64,000 bases of DNA from PALSA-612 sp035652235 (GCA_035652235.1 DASREE010000018.1:45330-109329), one strand, 5' to 3'. Shown: positions 24,203-33,004, counted from the first letter of the stretch. Translations and numbers: made by a program. Notes: generated from the sequence alone by a model not told the origin.

Positions 24203-25246
24203 CTACGCGGAAGGGATCGCCGCCACGCCCGGAAGCTCCTTCCCCTCGAGCAGCTCGAGCGAGGCCCCGCCCCCGGTCGACACCCAGGAGATGCGCTCGG
24301 CGAGCCCGAGCTCGTTGACGGCCCGGACGGAGTCCCCGCCCCCGACGACCGTGAACGCGTCCGCCTCGGCGAGCGCGCGCGCGACGGCGTTCGTTCCCTC
24401 GGCGAACCGCGGCCACTCGAACACGCCCATCGGCCCGTTCCAGAAGACGGTGCGCGCGCCGTGGACGATCTCGGCGAACCGCCGGCGCGTCTCCGGGCCG
24501 ATGTCCAGCCCCAGCCAGCCGTCGGGGACGGTGTCGCAGGGGGTGACGCGCGACTCCGCGTCGGGCGCGAACGCCGCCGCCGCGACGACGTCCACCGGCA
24601 GCTCGACGTGGAAGGGGAGCGGGTTCTCGCGCCGGAGCTCCTCCGCCATCTTGCCGCCGACGAGCACCGCGTCCGCGCGGCCGCCGAGGTGCCGCAGCAC
24701 GCCGAGCTTGTCCTCCACCTTCGCACCGCCGACCACGAGCACGAAGGGGCGCTCGACGTCCCCGAGGAGCCGCCCGAGATGTCGGAGCTCGGCCTCGAGG
24801 AGCAGGCCGGCGTAGGCCGGCAGGAGGTGCGCGACGCCCTCCGTGGAGGCGTGGGCGCGGTGCGCGGAGCCGAAGGCGTCGTTCACGTACAGGTCGCGTC
24901 CGGCCGCCAGCTCGCGAGCGTAGCCGGGGTCGTTCGTCGTCTCGCCCGGGTTGAAGCGCGTGTTCTCGAGCACGGTCACCGGCGCGTCCGGGAGGAGCTC
25001 CGCGAGCCGGCGCCGCACCGGGTCGATCGACAAAGCGGGGTCCGGTCCCGTCGGCCGGCCCAGGTGGGAGCAGACGGCGACGTCGGCCGCCCCCCGCTCG
25101 ACGAGCAACCGGAGCGTGGGCAGCGAGGCGCGGATGCGCGTGTCGTCGGCGACCTCGCCTCCCTGGAGCGGCACGTTCAGGTCGGCGCGGACGAGGATGC
25201 GCCGCCCGGCGACGTCGGCGTCGCGAACCGAGCGGGGCAGTCTCAT
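24203..25246 (-). CDS. pgk: phosphoglycerate kinase (compact)
   Basis: Transfers phosphate from 1,3-bisphosphoglycerate to ADP. Landmarks are in order: VRADLNVPL, SHLGRPTGP, LENTRFNPGE, VNDAFGSAHRAHAST, VVGGAKVEDK, WNGPMGVFE and the nucleotide-binding STGGGASLELLEGK. It has 347 residues against a usual 385-400. Compared with E. coli PGK it lacks about 18 residues before VTVLENTRF and about 20 after VGGKMAEELR, where family members have the GxxVGKSL helix. The ATG at 25246 overlaps the stop of a 45-codon ORF as ATGA; a 42-codon in-frame extension upstream is not PGK-like. Confidence 0.93.
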   Translation of the reverse strand: MRLPRSVRDADVAGRRILVRADLNVPLQGGEVADDTRIRASLPTLRLLVERGAADVAVCSHLGRPTGPDPALSIDPVRRRLAELLPDAPVTVLENTRFNPGETTNDPGYARELAAGRDLYVNDAFGSAHRAHASTEGVAHLLPAYAGLLLEAELRHLGRLLGDVERPFVLVVGGAKVEDKLGVLRHLGGRADAVLVGGKMAEELRRENPLPFHVELPVDVVAAAAFAPDAESRVTPCDTVPDGWLGLDIGPETRRRFAEIVHGARTVFWNGPMGVFEWPRFAEGTNAVARALAEADAFTVVGGGDSVRAVNELGLAERISWVSTGGGASLELLEGKELPGVAAIPSA

Positions 25247-25380
25247 CCGGCCGTCGAAATCCGCTCGAACGGCTCGATCAGCGCGCCGACGGGGTCGCGG
25301 GGACCGGCGACGTGGATACCCCGGCCGGCCCGACCGGCGACGACCGGGGTGCCCGGCGGCGAGCAGCCGCATCGCTTCAC
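25243..25380 (-). CDS. candidate 45-residue coupled ORF between gap and pgk
   Basis: The frame opens with a GTG overlapping the gap stop (GTGA, 25380-25377) and ends in a TGA overlapping the pgk ATG (ATGA, 25246-25243), so it bridges the 130-base gap exactly. The product, MKRCGCSPPGTPVVAGRAGR..., has two cysteines near the start and ends in an acidic helix-like PVGALIEPFERISTAG. It may be a real small protein or simply keep ribosomes on the mRNA between gap and pgk. No family is recognised. Confidence 0.45.
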   Translation of the reverse strand: MKRCGCSPPGTPVVAGRAGRGIHVAGPRDPVGALIEPFERISTAG

Positions 25381-26375
25381 AGCAGGCGGCCCACCAGGTC
25401 GACGAGGCGGCACGAGTAGCCCCATTCGTTGTCGTACCAGCCGAACACCTTCACCAGCCGTCCGCTGACCATGGTCAGCTCGCTGTCGAAGATGCAGGAG
25501 TAGGACGAGCGGACGATGTCCGTGGAGACGATCGGCGCGTCGGTATACCGGAGGATGCCGGCCAGGGGGCCCGTGTCGGCCTTCGCCCGGAACAGCGCGT
25601 TCACCTCCTCGACGGTCGTCTCGCGTCCGACCTGGACGACGAGGTCGACGACCGACCCGGTCGGCACGGGCGCCCGCATCGACATCCCGTCCAGCTTCCC
25701 CTTCAAGTCGGGGAGCACGAGCCCGATCGCGCGCGCCGCGCCGGTCGACGTCGGGATCAGGTTGATGGCGGCGGCGCGCGCCCGGCGCAGGTCCCGGTGC
25801 GGGAGGTCGAGCACGCGCTGGTCGTTCGTGTACGCGTGGATCGTGGTCATGAACCCCTGCTCGATCCCGAGCTCCTCGTGCAGCACCTTGGCGAGCGGCG
25901 CGACGCAGTTCGTCGTGCACGACGCGTTGGAGACGACGTGGTGCGAGGCGGCGTCGTAGGCGTCGTCGTTGACGCCGAGGACGAGCGTGACGTCGGGGTC
26001 GCTGGCGGGCGCCGAGATCACCACCTTCTTGGCGCCTGCGGCGAGGTGCTGCTCTGCCTGGTCGCGCCTCGTGAACACGCCGGTCGACTCGATCGCCACG
26101 TCGACGCCCAGCTCGCTCCACGGCAGCCGCGCCGGCTCGTGCTCGTTCAGCAGGCGGATCGTCTGCTCGCCGACGCGGATCGAGTCCCCCTGTACCTCGA
26201 CGCCGAGCTCGAGCGGGCCGAGCACGGAGTCGTACCTGAGCAGGTGGGCCATCGTCTCGGTGTCGCCGACGTCGTTCGCGGCGACGACCTCGAAGCCGCC
26301 GCCCCGCTGCAGGTGGGCGCGGAGGAAGTTCCGGCCGATGCGCCCCAAGCCGTTGATGCCAACGCGTATCGCCAT
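25377..26375 (-). CDS. gap: glyceraldehyde-3-phosphate dehydrogenase, type I
   Basis: Oxidises glyceraldehyde-3-phosphate with NAD and phosphate. The 332-residue sequence has the Rossmann start GINGLGRIGRNFLRA, the catalytic cysteine C153 in SNASCTTNC, the MRAPVPTGSVVDL segment and the C-terminal GWYDNEWGYSCR. The ATG is preceded by GAGGGAG, and a TAGACT box lies about 35 bases upstream, suggesting an internal promoter between whiA and gap. It precedes pgk, tpiA and gpmI. Confidence 0.95.
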   Translation of the reverse strand: MAIRVGINGLGRIGRNFLRAHLQRGGGFEVVAANDVGDTETMAHLLRYDSVLGPLELGVEVQGDSIRVGEQTIRLLNEHEPARLPWSELGVDVAIESTGVFTRRDQAEQHLAAGAKKVVISAPASDPDVTLVLGVNDDAYDAASHHVVSNASCTTNCVAPLAKVLHEELGIEQGFMTTIHAYTNDQRVLDLPHRDLRRARAAAINLIPTSTGAARAIGLVLPDLKGKLDGMSMRAPVPTGSVVDLVVQVGRETTVEEVNALFRAKADTGPLAGILRYTDAPIVSTDIVRSSYSCIFDSELTMVSGRLVKVFGWYDNEWGYSCRLVDLVGRLL

Positions 26376-26475
26376 GCCTGCTGTCTCCCTCGGGTCGAGT
26401 TCTCCGGCCGAGTCTATCCTCGGCCGGCCGGGAATCCGCCCGGCTCGCGTGCGGCGGCGCCGGCGGTCGCCGGCT

Positions 26476-27396
26476 TCACGGCTGTGCGAGGCGGACGAGC
26501 CGCGCGAGCCGGCGGTGGACGGAGGCCTTGGTCGTCGGCGGGCGGCACTTCGCGGCCAGCTCACGGAGCGACAGCGAGGGGTGGCGCAGGCGCAGGTCGG
26601 CGATCTCGCGGAGGGTGACCGGCAGCGTCTCGAGGGTCCCGTTCTCGGCCAGCTGGCGCACCGCCCGCAGCTGGACGCCCGCGGCGCGGCTGGCGCGGAC
26701 GAGGTTCGCCTGGTCGGCGTTGGCGAGACGGTTCGCATGCGCCCTCGCCGCGCCGACGACGCCCTGCTCGTCGACGGCCAGCGCCGCGTCGCTCGCGCCG
26801 GCAAGGGCCAGAAGCTCGGCGATCGCGTCCGTCCGCTTCGCGTACACGAGCGCGTGGCGGCCGCGGTCGCGGGCGCGCACTGCGACGTCGTCGAGCGCGG
26901 CCACCCGAACGAGCAGCTCGGCCGCCTCGAGCGACGCGCAACGGATCTCGAGGTGGGGCGACCGCGGGCCGCTCACGGAGCCGGCGCCGAGCAGCGCCCC
27001 TCGCACGTAGGCGGCGCGGCAGCACTCCCGCCCCACCACGCGCTTGGGCGGTCGCAACCGCGGCGCTCCTCCCGCCGAGACGATGCCGGCCTCGGACAGC
27101 ACCGGCAGCGTCGCCTCCGATCCGTCCACGTGCAGCTGGTAGCGGGTCGCGTGAGCGAAGGCTCGCTGCCGGTACGTCCGGATCTCCGAGGCGACGCCGA
27201 GCTCGCGCAGGAGCAGGAAGGCGCGCCGCGCGACGGCCGAGCTGGACAGGTCGAGGTGGAGGGCGACCCGGCCGCAGCCGCGGAGGTGCAGCGTGCCGGC
27301 GGTGTGGAAGAGCGCCGAGAGCTCGGCAAGGCGGTCGCAACGGCGGGCGGGGGCGATCGCGGCCAGCTCGTGGCGGATCTCGTCCGAGCTCCACAC
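26476..27396 (-). CDS. whiA: DNA-binding protein WhiA
   Basis: A 306-residue WhiA: an N-terminal LAGLIDADG-like domain pair (RRAFLLLRELGV...CCRAAYVRGALLGAGSVSGPRSPHLEI) and a C-terminal helix-turn-helix (TLREIADLRLRHPSLSLRELAAKCRPPTTKASVHRRL). In streptomycetes it works with WhiB in sporulation septation; elsewhere it affects division and chromosome segregation. The usual neighbours rapZ and yvcK are not upstream; ogt is. GTG is the start, 22 bases after ogt. It heads the gap-pgk-tpiA-gpmI run, a common actinobacterial order. Confidence 0.92.
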   Translation of the reverse strand: MWSSDEIRHELAAIAPARRCDRLAELSALFHTAGTLHLRGCGRVALHLDLSSSAVARRAFLLLRELGVASEIRTYRQRAFAHATRYQLHVDGSEATLPVLSEAGIVSAGGAPRLRPPKRVVGRECCRAAYVRGALLGAGSVSGPRSPHLEIRCASLEAAELLVRVAALDDVAVRARDRGRHALVYAKRTDAIAELLALAGASDAALAVDEQGVVGAARAHANRLANADQANLVRASRAAGVQLRAVRQLAENGTLETLPVTLREIADLRLRHPSLSLRELAAKCRPPTTKASVHRRLARLVRLAQP

Positions 27397-27418
27397 GGCT
27401 ACGCCTCGTGTCGGAGGC

Positions 27419-27952
27419 TCACTCGAGCGTCACCCCCTCGAGCGCAAGCAGCCGCCGCTTGTAGCGTGGGCCGAGCCAGCCGTACGAGCCGAGGCTGTCT
27501 GCCGCGACGACCCGGTGGCAGGGAAGGACGAGCGGCAGCCGGTTGCGGGCGCAGAACGTCCCCACCGCCCGCTGCGCGCTGGGGTGGCCGGCGAGAGCGG
27601 CCAGCTCGCCGTAGGTCACGACCTCCCCGTACGGCACAGCCCGCAGAGCGGCGGCGACCGCCGCCTGGAAAGGGGTGCACCAGTCGAGGTCGGCCGGGAC
27701 GTCGTCGAACGCGACACGCTCGCCGGCGAAGTAGCGGCGGATGCGCCGCTCGAGGCGGTCCGCTGTCTCGAAGTCGGCACGGTTCCGTGTCCCACCCGTC
27801 ACGGTCTTCTCGGTATGCTCGCAGCGGGTGGTGGGCTGGGGTGCCCCGACCGGGCGCGGGAGTTCGTGCCAGACGAGGCGGCCGCCCGCGAGCCAGAACT
27901 CGCCGGTGCCCCAGCCGCCGATCTCGTACGAGCACGTGAACGTCCGCGCCAT
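27419..27952 (-). CDS. ogt: methylated-DNA-protein cysteine methyltransferase
   Basis: Repairs O6-alkylguanine by moving the alkyl group onto its own cysteine. The acceptor motif LPCHRVVAADSLGSYGWLG is complete, with the helix-turn-helix region TYGELAALAGHPSAQRAVGTFCARN in front. The N-terminal part of the 177-residue protein has the short ribonuclease-H-like domain of Ogt. A TAGGAT box lies 12 bases before the ATG. It is divergent from pruA and precedes whiA. Confidence 0.9.
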   Translation of the reverse strand: MARTFTCSYEIGGWGTGEFWLAGGRLVWHELPRPVGAPQPTTRCEHTEKTVTGGTRNRADFETADRLERRIRRYFAGERVAFDDVPADLDWCTPFQAAVAAALRAVPYGEVVTYGELAALAGHPSAQRAVGTFCARNRLPLVLPCHRVVAADSLGSYGWLGPRYKRRLLALEGVTLE

Positions 27953-28045
27953 CCGGACGAGGCCATCCTAGAGCCGCCGGGCCGAGCGGGGAGCCGTCGC
28001 ACGGAGCGGCCGCGGCTCGCGTTCGGGCCGGTCTAGAATCGCCCC

Positions 28046-29677
28046 ATGGGCACGCACGGCATCTTCACGCTTCCGCCGGTCGAGAACGAGCCGGTTCGCT
28101 CCTACGCTCCGGGCACGGCCGAGCGCGCCGAGCTGAAGCAGCGGCTGGCGGAGCTCCAGGCACAGCGGCTGGAGCTGCCGTGCGTGATCGGCGGCGAGGA
28201 CGTGCGGACGGGCGCCACCTTCCAGGCGGTCATGCCGCACCGCAAGGAGCACGTGCTCGCCGACGTGCACGAGGGCGGCGCGACCGAGGTGGAGCGCGCG
28301 ATCGCCGCCGCCGCGCAGGCGTGGCCGGAGTGGTCGCGGACGCCCTGGGAGGAGCGTGCGGCGGTCTTCCTGCGCGCGGCTGAGCTGCTCAGCGGGCCGT
28401 GGCGGGCGACGCTGAACGCCGCCACGATGCTCGGCCAGTCGAAGACGGCCCACCAGGCGGAGATCGACGCCGCCTGCGAGCTCGCCGACTTCTGGCGCTT
28501 CAACGCGCACTACATGCTGCGGATCTACGAGGAGCAGCCGCGCTCTTCGGCCGGCGTCTGGAACCGGATGGAGTACCGTCCGCTGGAAGGCTTCGTGTTC
28601 GCCGTCACGCCGTTCAACTTCACGGCCATCGGCGGCAACTTGCCCGCGAGCCCGGCGCTCATGGGCAACACCGTCGTCTGGAAGCCGGCGTCGACGGCGG
28701 CGTACTCCGCGCACTTCGTCATGCGCCTGCTGCAGGAGGCGGGACTCCCCGACGGGGTCATCAACCTCGTCCACGGTCACGGGGCGGCCGTCGGCGACCC
28801 GGTGCTGGCAAGCCCGGACCTCGCCGGCGTCCACTTCACCGGCTCGACCGGCGTCTTCCAAGCGATGTGGCGGACGATCGGCGCCAACATCGACCGCTAC
28901 CGCAGCTACCCGCGCATCGTCGGCGAGACGGGCGGCAAGGATTTCATCGTCGCCCATCCGTCCGCCGATCCGGAGGCGGTCGTGACGGCCGTCCTCCGCG
29001 GCTCGTTCGAGTACCAGGGGCAGAAGTGCTCGGCCGCGTCGCGCCTGTACGTGCCGCAGTCGCTGTGGGCCGGAATGCGCGACGAGCTGGCAGACAAGGT
29101 GGGCGAGCTCAAGGTCGGCGACGTGGCGGACTTCGAGAACTTCATGGGCGCCGTCATCGACGGGAACGCGTTCCGGACGCACCGCGAGGCGATCGACGAG
29201 GCGAAGGCGAACGGCCGCACCGTGGTCGCGGGCGGTACCTACGACGACAGCGAGGGCTACTTCGTCTCGCCCACGGTGATCGAGACGTCGGACCCCTCGG
29301 ACCGCCTGCTGCAGGAGGAGCTGTTCGGCCCGATCGTCACCGCCTACGTGTATCCGGACTCGCGCTGGCGGGAGACGTTGGAGCTCGTCGACTCGACCTC
29401 GCCCTACGCGCTGACGGGGTCGGTGTTCGCGCGCAGCCGCGCCGCGATCGACGAGGCGGTGGAGCGGCTGCAGTACGCAGCAGGCAACTTCTACGTCAAC
29501 GACAAGCCGACCGGTGCGGTCGTCGGGCAGCAGCCGTTCGGCGGCGCGCGCGCCTCCGGCACGAACGACAAGGCGGGCTCGATGTGGAACCTCATCCGCT
29601 GGGTGAGCCCGCGCACGGTGAAGGAGACCTTCCTGCCGCCGACCGACTACCGCTACCCGTTCCTGGCCCCGGACTGA
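28046..29677 (+). CDS. pruA: L-glutamate gamma-semialdehyde (P5C) dehydrogenase
   Basis: Oxidises glutamate semialdehyde to glutamate in proline breakdown. The 543-residue sequence has the PruA-specific N-terminus (ETLKQRL-like helices, VIGGEDVRTG) and the ALDH catalytic pair Glu294 (VGETGGKDF) and Cys328 (GQKCSAASR). The C-terminus NDKPTGAVVGQQPFGGARASGTNDKAG is diagnostic of P5C dehydrogenases. No proline dehydrogenase gene is nearby. The ATG lies exactly six bases after TAGAAT (28034-28039), so the mRNA is leaderless. Confidence 0.93.
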   Translation: MGTHGIFTLPPVENEPVRSYAPGTAERAELKQRLAELQAQRLELPCVIGGEDVRTGATFQAVMPHRKEHVLADVHEGGATEVERAIAAAAQAWPEWSRTPWEERAAVFLRAAELLSGPWRATLNAATMLGQSKTAHQAEIDAACELADFWRFNAHYMLRIYEEQPRSSAGVWNRMEYRPLEGFVFAVTPFNFTAIGGNLPASPALMGNTVVWKPASTAAYSAHFVMRLLQEAGLPDGVINLVHGHGAAVGDPVLASPDLAGVHFTGSTGVFQAMWRTIGANIDRYRSYPRIVGETGGKDFIVAHPSADPEAVVTAVLRGSFEYQGQKCSAASRLYVPQSLWAGMRDELADKVGELKVGDVADFENFMGAVIDGNAFRTHREAIDEAKANGRTVVAGGTYDDSEGYFVSPTVIETSDPSDRLLQEELFGPIVTAYVYPDSRWRETLELVDSTSPYALTGSVFARSRAAIDEAVERLQYAAGNFYVNDKPTGAVVGQQPFGGARASGTNDKAGSMWNLIRWVSPRTVKETFLPPTDYRYPFLAPD

Positions 29678-29741
29678 GCCTCGGCAGCACCCCGAACGGG
29701 GTCTCAAAGAGCGCACGCACGGCGCCGATACCCTCGCCGGC

Positions 29742-29819
29742 ATGCGAGACCTGCGCATCCTCATCGTCGCCTTCGCCTGGCTGACCCTGGTCGTGCTCGT
29801 CCTGCCGATCCGCGGGTAG
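29742..29819 (+). CDS. 25-residue single-span membrane microprotein
   Basis: The ORF encodes MRDLRILIVAFAWLTLVVLV followed by LPIRG: a basic N-terminus, one transmembrane helix of about 18 residues, and a short tail. A TACCCT box (29729-29734) ends seven bases before the ATG, the same spacing as the window's other leaderless genes, and codon choice is like its neighbours. It sits alone between pruA and the lipoprotein gene. The function is unknown; proteins of this form often regulate a larger membrane partner. Confidence 0.55.
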   Translation: MRDLRILIVAFAWLTLVVLVLPIRG

Positions 29820-29841
29820 CCCGAAGCCGGGCGCGAGCCCC

Positions 29842-30540
29842 TCAGGCCGCGCGGAAGGTCCACGCGAGCGCGCTGACGTTGCGCCCGAACTGCGCGTAGG
29901 CGACGGCGACGTGCAGCCCGGCCGGCGCCGCCTGCGCCAGGTTGGCATAGACAGTCGCGCTTCCCCTCCCCACCGTCACCTTCGCACCGAGCGGCGATCC
30001 GTCGAGGAAGAGGCCCGCCTCGCCGACGCCGTGCACCCCGTGCAGCTCGACCGCGACCTTGCCGACGGGCCCGCTCGAGCCGGGCTGCGGGCCGGAGATG
30101 TCGATCGTGATCGGCCCCGGCGTCTCGATCTTCCAGGCGCTTCCCTCCTTGCGTAGCGGTACGGCGAGCGCACGGACGCCCGAGCGGATCGCGACGAGCC
30201 CGAAGCTCGGCCCGGTGGGACGCGACAGCACGAGCTCGTTTCCGCCGCGCTCGAACGGCACGAGGGCCTGCTCGATCGTGGCGGCCGACGTCCGGCGGAA
30301 GAGCGCGAGGCTCGGCCCCAGCCGCTCCCTGGACGGACTCGAGAGCAAGCCCCACAGCGCAGCGGCGTCGTGGCGCTTCGCCGCTTCCAGGAACGACGCG
30401 AGCGCGGCCTTCCCGGGGTCCCTGTGCGCTGCGGAGGTCGAGGTGGCCGGGGTGCTCTGCGCCTTCTTGCCCCCGCCGCCGCAGGCGGCGACCGCGAGCA
30501 CGAGCAGGAAGACGAGCACGATCGCGGCGAGGCGGCCCAC
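29842..30540 (-). CDS. hypothetical lipoprotein
   Basis: A 232-residue exported lipoprotein. The signal MGRLAAIVLVFLLVLAVAAC ends in a lipobox (VAAC, C20) followed by a glycine run and a Ser/Thr linker. The next part (ALASFLEAAKRHDAAALWGLLSSPSRERLG) resembles the NTF2-like/DUF4878 domain found in actinobacterial lipoproteins. The C-terminal half is beta-rich with no known motif. The GTG start follows TACGAT (30552-30547) by six bases, so even this exported protein comes from a leaderless mRNA. Confidence 0.75.
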   Translation of the reverse strand: MGRLAAIVLVFLLVLAVAACGGGGKKAQSTPATSTSAAHRDPGKAALASFLEAAKRHDAAALWGLLSSPSRERLGPSLALFRRTSAATIEQALVPFERGGNELVLSRPTGPSFGLVAIRSGVRALAVPLRKEGSAWKIETPGPITIDISGPQPGSSGPVGKVAVELHGVHGVGEAGLFLDGSPLGAKVTVGRGSATVYANLAQAAPAGLHVAVAYAQFGRNVSALAWTFRAA

Positions 30541-30646
30541 CGCGTGATCGTAGAGCGCCCGACGCGATCGACGGGTCGAGCCCGCCGTCCCGCCCTCGAC
30601 GCGCGTGCGTCTGCTCGTCGGGGTCAGCGCTGCCTGCCGGGCACGT

Positions 30647-31054
30647 TCACGCGGAATGGCTCTTGCTCGCTCGGTTCAGGGCCGCGGCCTGGCGAACGAG
30701 CTTCCTGAGCGCGTCCTCGTCGATGTCGTCGTGCTCCCCGATGTCGATAGCACGCCTGACCTTCCCTTCGAGGCTGGAGTTGAACAAGCCCGACGGATCG
30801 TCCAGCGCAGCGCCTTTGAAGAACGTGAGCTTGACCACGTTCTTGTATGTCTCGCCCGTGCAGATGATGCCGGCGCAGGACCAGACCGGCGTTCCGGGGT
30901 TCGTGGGCCTCACCCACTTCCACTCCTCGACGATGTCGGGCTCGGCCTCCCTGATGATCGCCCGCACCCTCGCGAGCGTCGCCCCGCGCCAGTCGCCGAG
31001 CTGCCGAACGCGCTCGTCGATCAGCCTGGAAGCACTCCTCTCGCTCTCTGCCAT
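30647..31054 (-). CDS. DUF1801 protein
   Basis: A 135-residue cytoplasmic protein of the DUF1801/YdhG-like fold. Landmarks are ADIVEEWKW-like EPDIVEEWKWVRPTNPGTPVWSCAGIICTG, then NVVKLTFFKGAALDDPSGLFN and RRAIDIGEHDDIDE. The family is widespread and uncharacterised, with an iron-sulfur/frataxin-like fold proposed. There is no clear ribosome-binding site before the ATG. It is on the same strand as uvrC but 79 bases downstream. Confidence 0.8.
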   Translation of the reverse strand: MAESERSASRLIDERVRQLGDWRGATLARVRAIIREAEPDIVEEWKWVRPTNPGTPVWSCAGIICTGETYKNVVKLTFFKGAALDDPSGLFNSSLEGKVRRAIDIGEHDDIDEDALRKLVRQAAALNRASKSHSA

Positions 31055-31133
31055 GCCGATTCCCCATCATGCCGCGAGGCGACGAAGCACGGCGGAGAAT
31101 ACCGCCGGCGCGGCCGCGGCTCGCCCCGCCTGT

Positions 31134-32990
31134 CTAGGCCCGGCCCGCCTTGTGCAGCTGCGCGTAGATGGCGCGCGCCGTCTTCTGCGGGATTCCCGGC
31201 ACCCCTTCCAGCTCCTCCTGGGAGGCGGCGAGGAAGCGCTCGGCCGAGCCGAAGTGCCGGATGAGCGCCCGCCGCCGCGCGGGGCCGACGCCGGCCAGCT
31301 CGTCGAAGATCGACTCACGGGCGATCACGCCGCGCCGGGCGCGGTGGTAGCCGAGCGCGAACCGGTGCGCCTCGTCGCGCATCCGCTGCAGGAGCTGCAG
31401 CCCGGGCGAGGAGCGCTCGAGCCGGATCGGCGCTGCCCGGCCCGGCACGTACACCTCCTCCTCGCGCTTGGCGAGCGCGATCACCGCCACGCGCGCGAGG
31501 TCGAGGCGGCGCACGGCGTCGAGCGCGGCCGACAGCTGCCCCTTGCCGCCGTCGACGACGACGAGGTTGGGGATGGGTGCGAACCCCTCGTCGTAGTCGG
31601 CGTCCGTTGCCTGGACGCCCGCGCGGGCGAAGCGGCGGCCGACGACCTCGGCCATGGCCGCGAAGTCGTCCTGACCCTCGAGGCTGCGGACCGAGAACTT
31701 CCGGTAGTGGGCCTTCTTGGGCACGGCGTCCTCGAACACGACCATGGAGGCGACCGTCGCCTCGCCCTGGATGGTGGAGACGTCGAAGCACTCGATGCGG
31801 ACGGGCAGGCTCTCGAGGTTCAGCACCTCGCGCAGCTCCTCCAGCGCCTCCACCCGCCGCAGGCGGCGCTGCTCGGAGGCGGCCGCGGCCGCCTCGAGCG
31901 CCAGCGCGGCGTTCTGTTCCGCCAGCGCGAGCAGGCGCCGCTTCTCGCCGCGCCTCGGCGTGCGCAGCTCGACGCGCCCGCCGCGGCGCTCCGACAGGAA
32001 CTGGCCGAGCGCCGTGTTCTCGGCTGCGCCGGCCGGTACGACGAGCTCGGGCGGAACGCTCGGGGCGGAGCCGTAGTACTCGAGGCAGAAGGCCTCGACG
32101 AGCGCGGGCACGTCCTTGCCGCCGACGTTCTCGAGGTGGAAGCTGTAGCGATCGATCAGCTTCCCGTCCCGGAGCGGGAAGACCTGCACGGCTGCGCGGT
32201 CGCCGCCGGCCGCGACTCCGATCACGTCCGCACTGGCGGCGCTGCGCGAGTCCGCCGCCTGCCGTTCGGCCAGATGCCGGATCGCGAACAGGCGGTTGCG
32301 GTAGCGGGCGGCGTCTTCGAACCGCTCGGCCGCCGCGGCCGCCTGCATCTGCGCCTCGAGCTCGCGCACGATCGGACGCGTGTCCCCCGACAGGAAGGCG
32401 ACGACGCCGTCGACGACCGCGCGGTACTCCGCCTGCGAGACGTAGCCGACGCAGGGGGCGAGGCAGCGGTCGATGTGGTAGTCGAGGCAGGGGATGCCCG
32501 AGTGGCGGCCGGGCCTCGGTCCCTCGCACGGCCGGAACTTGAAGGCGCGGTTGAGCACGTCGATCGTCTCGCGCACCTTCTTCGCGCTGGCGTACGGCCC
32601 GAAGTAGACGACGCCCCGGCGGTGGCGCTCGCGGGTGAACATGACGCGGGGGAAGTCGTCCTCGACCGTGACGGCGATGTACGGGAACGACTTGTCGTCT
32701 CGCAGCCGCACGTTGAACGGCGGCCGGTGGCGCTTGACGAGGTTCTGCTCGAGGTGCAGCGCCTCGACCTCGCTGCCGGTGACGATCGTCTCGACCGCGG
32801 TGATGCGCTCGACGAGCTGCGCCGTCCCCGGTCGCTCGCCGGCGCGGCCGCGCTGGAAGTAGCTGCGCACGCGCGAGCGAAGGGACTTCGCCTTGCCGAT
32901 GTAGAGGACGGAGCCGCCGGCGTCGCGAAACACGTACACGCCCGGCTTGGCCGGAAGCGACGCGAGCTGTGACTCCAAGCCCGATTTCAC
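31134..32990 (-). CDS. uvrC: excinuclease ABC subunit C
   Basis: Makes both incisions in nucleotide excision repair with UvrAB. Domains in order: GIY-YIG nuclease (PGVYVFRDAGGSVLYIGKAKSLRSRVRSYF), cysteine-rich CLDYHIDRCLAPCVG, UVR motif (about 205-240), RNase H-like endonuclease (IECFDVSTIQGEATVASMVVFEDA, VVDGGKGQLSAAL), and tandem helix-hairpin-helix motifs at the end. The length is 618 residues. The GTG at 32990 is eight bases after TATGTT (33004-32999), part of a bidirectional core shared with the next gene. Confidence 0.95.
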   Translation of the reverse strand: MKSGLESQLASLPAKPGVYVFRDAGGSVLYIGKAKSLRSRVRSYFQRGRAGERPGTAQLVERITAVETIVTGSEVEALHLEQNLVKRHRPPFNVRLRDDKSFPYIAVTVEDDFPRVMFTRERHRRGVVYFGPYASAKKVRETIDVLNRAFKFRPCEGPRPGRHSGIPCLDYHIDRCLAPCVGYVSQAEYRAVVDGVVAFLSGDTRPIVRELEAQMQAAAAAERFEDAARYRNRLFAIRHLAERQAADSRSAASADVIGVAAGGDRAAVQVFPLRDGKLIDRYSFHLENVGGKDVPALVEAFCLEYYGSAPSVPPELVVPAGAAENTALGQFLSERRGGRVELRTPRRGEKRRLLALAEQNAALALEAAAAASEQRRLRRVEALEELREVLNLESLPVRIECFDVSTIQGEATVASMVVFEDAVPKKAHYRKFSVRSLEGQDDFAAMAEVVGRRFARAGVQATDADYDEGFAPIPNLVVVDGGKGQLSAALDAVRRLDLARVAVIALAKREEEVYVPGRAAPIRLERSSPGLQLLQRMRDEAHRFALGYHRARRGVIARESIFDELAGVGPARRRALIRHFGSAERFLAASQEELEGVPGIPQKTARAIYAQLHKAGRA

Positions 32991-32997
32991 GCCGTCC

Positions 32998-33004
32998 TAA
33001 CATA
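32998..33004. promoter_or_regulatory. bidirectional -10 core between uvrC and a glycoside hydrolase gene
   Basis: TAACATA reads as TAACAT (32998-33003) four bases before the plus-strand ATG at 33008, and as TATGTT (33004-32999) eight bases before the uvrC GTG at 32990. The start codons are 17 bases apart. The surrounding CTAACATAG is nearly palindromic. Confidence 0.6.

Noticed and set aside
24199..24726. Fusion of tpiA with an upstream in-frame extension
   Set aside because: The extension lies in the wrong frame of pgk; TIM starts at its conserved MLIAGNWKMF.
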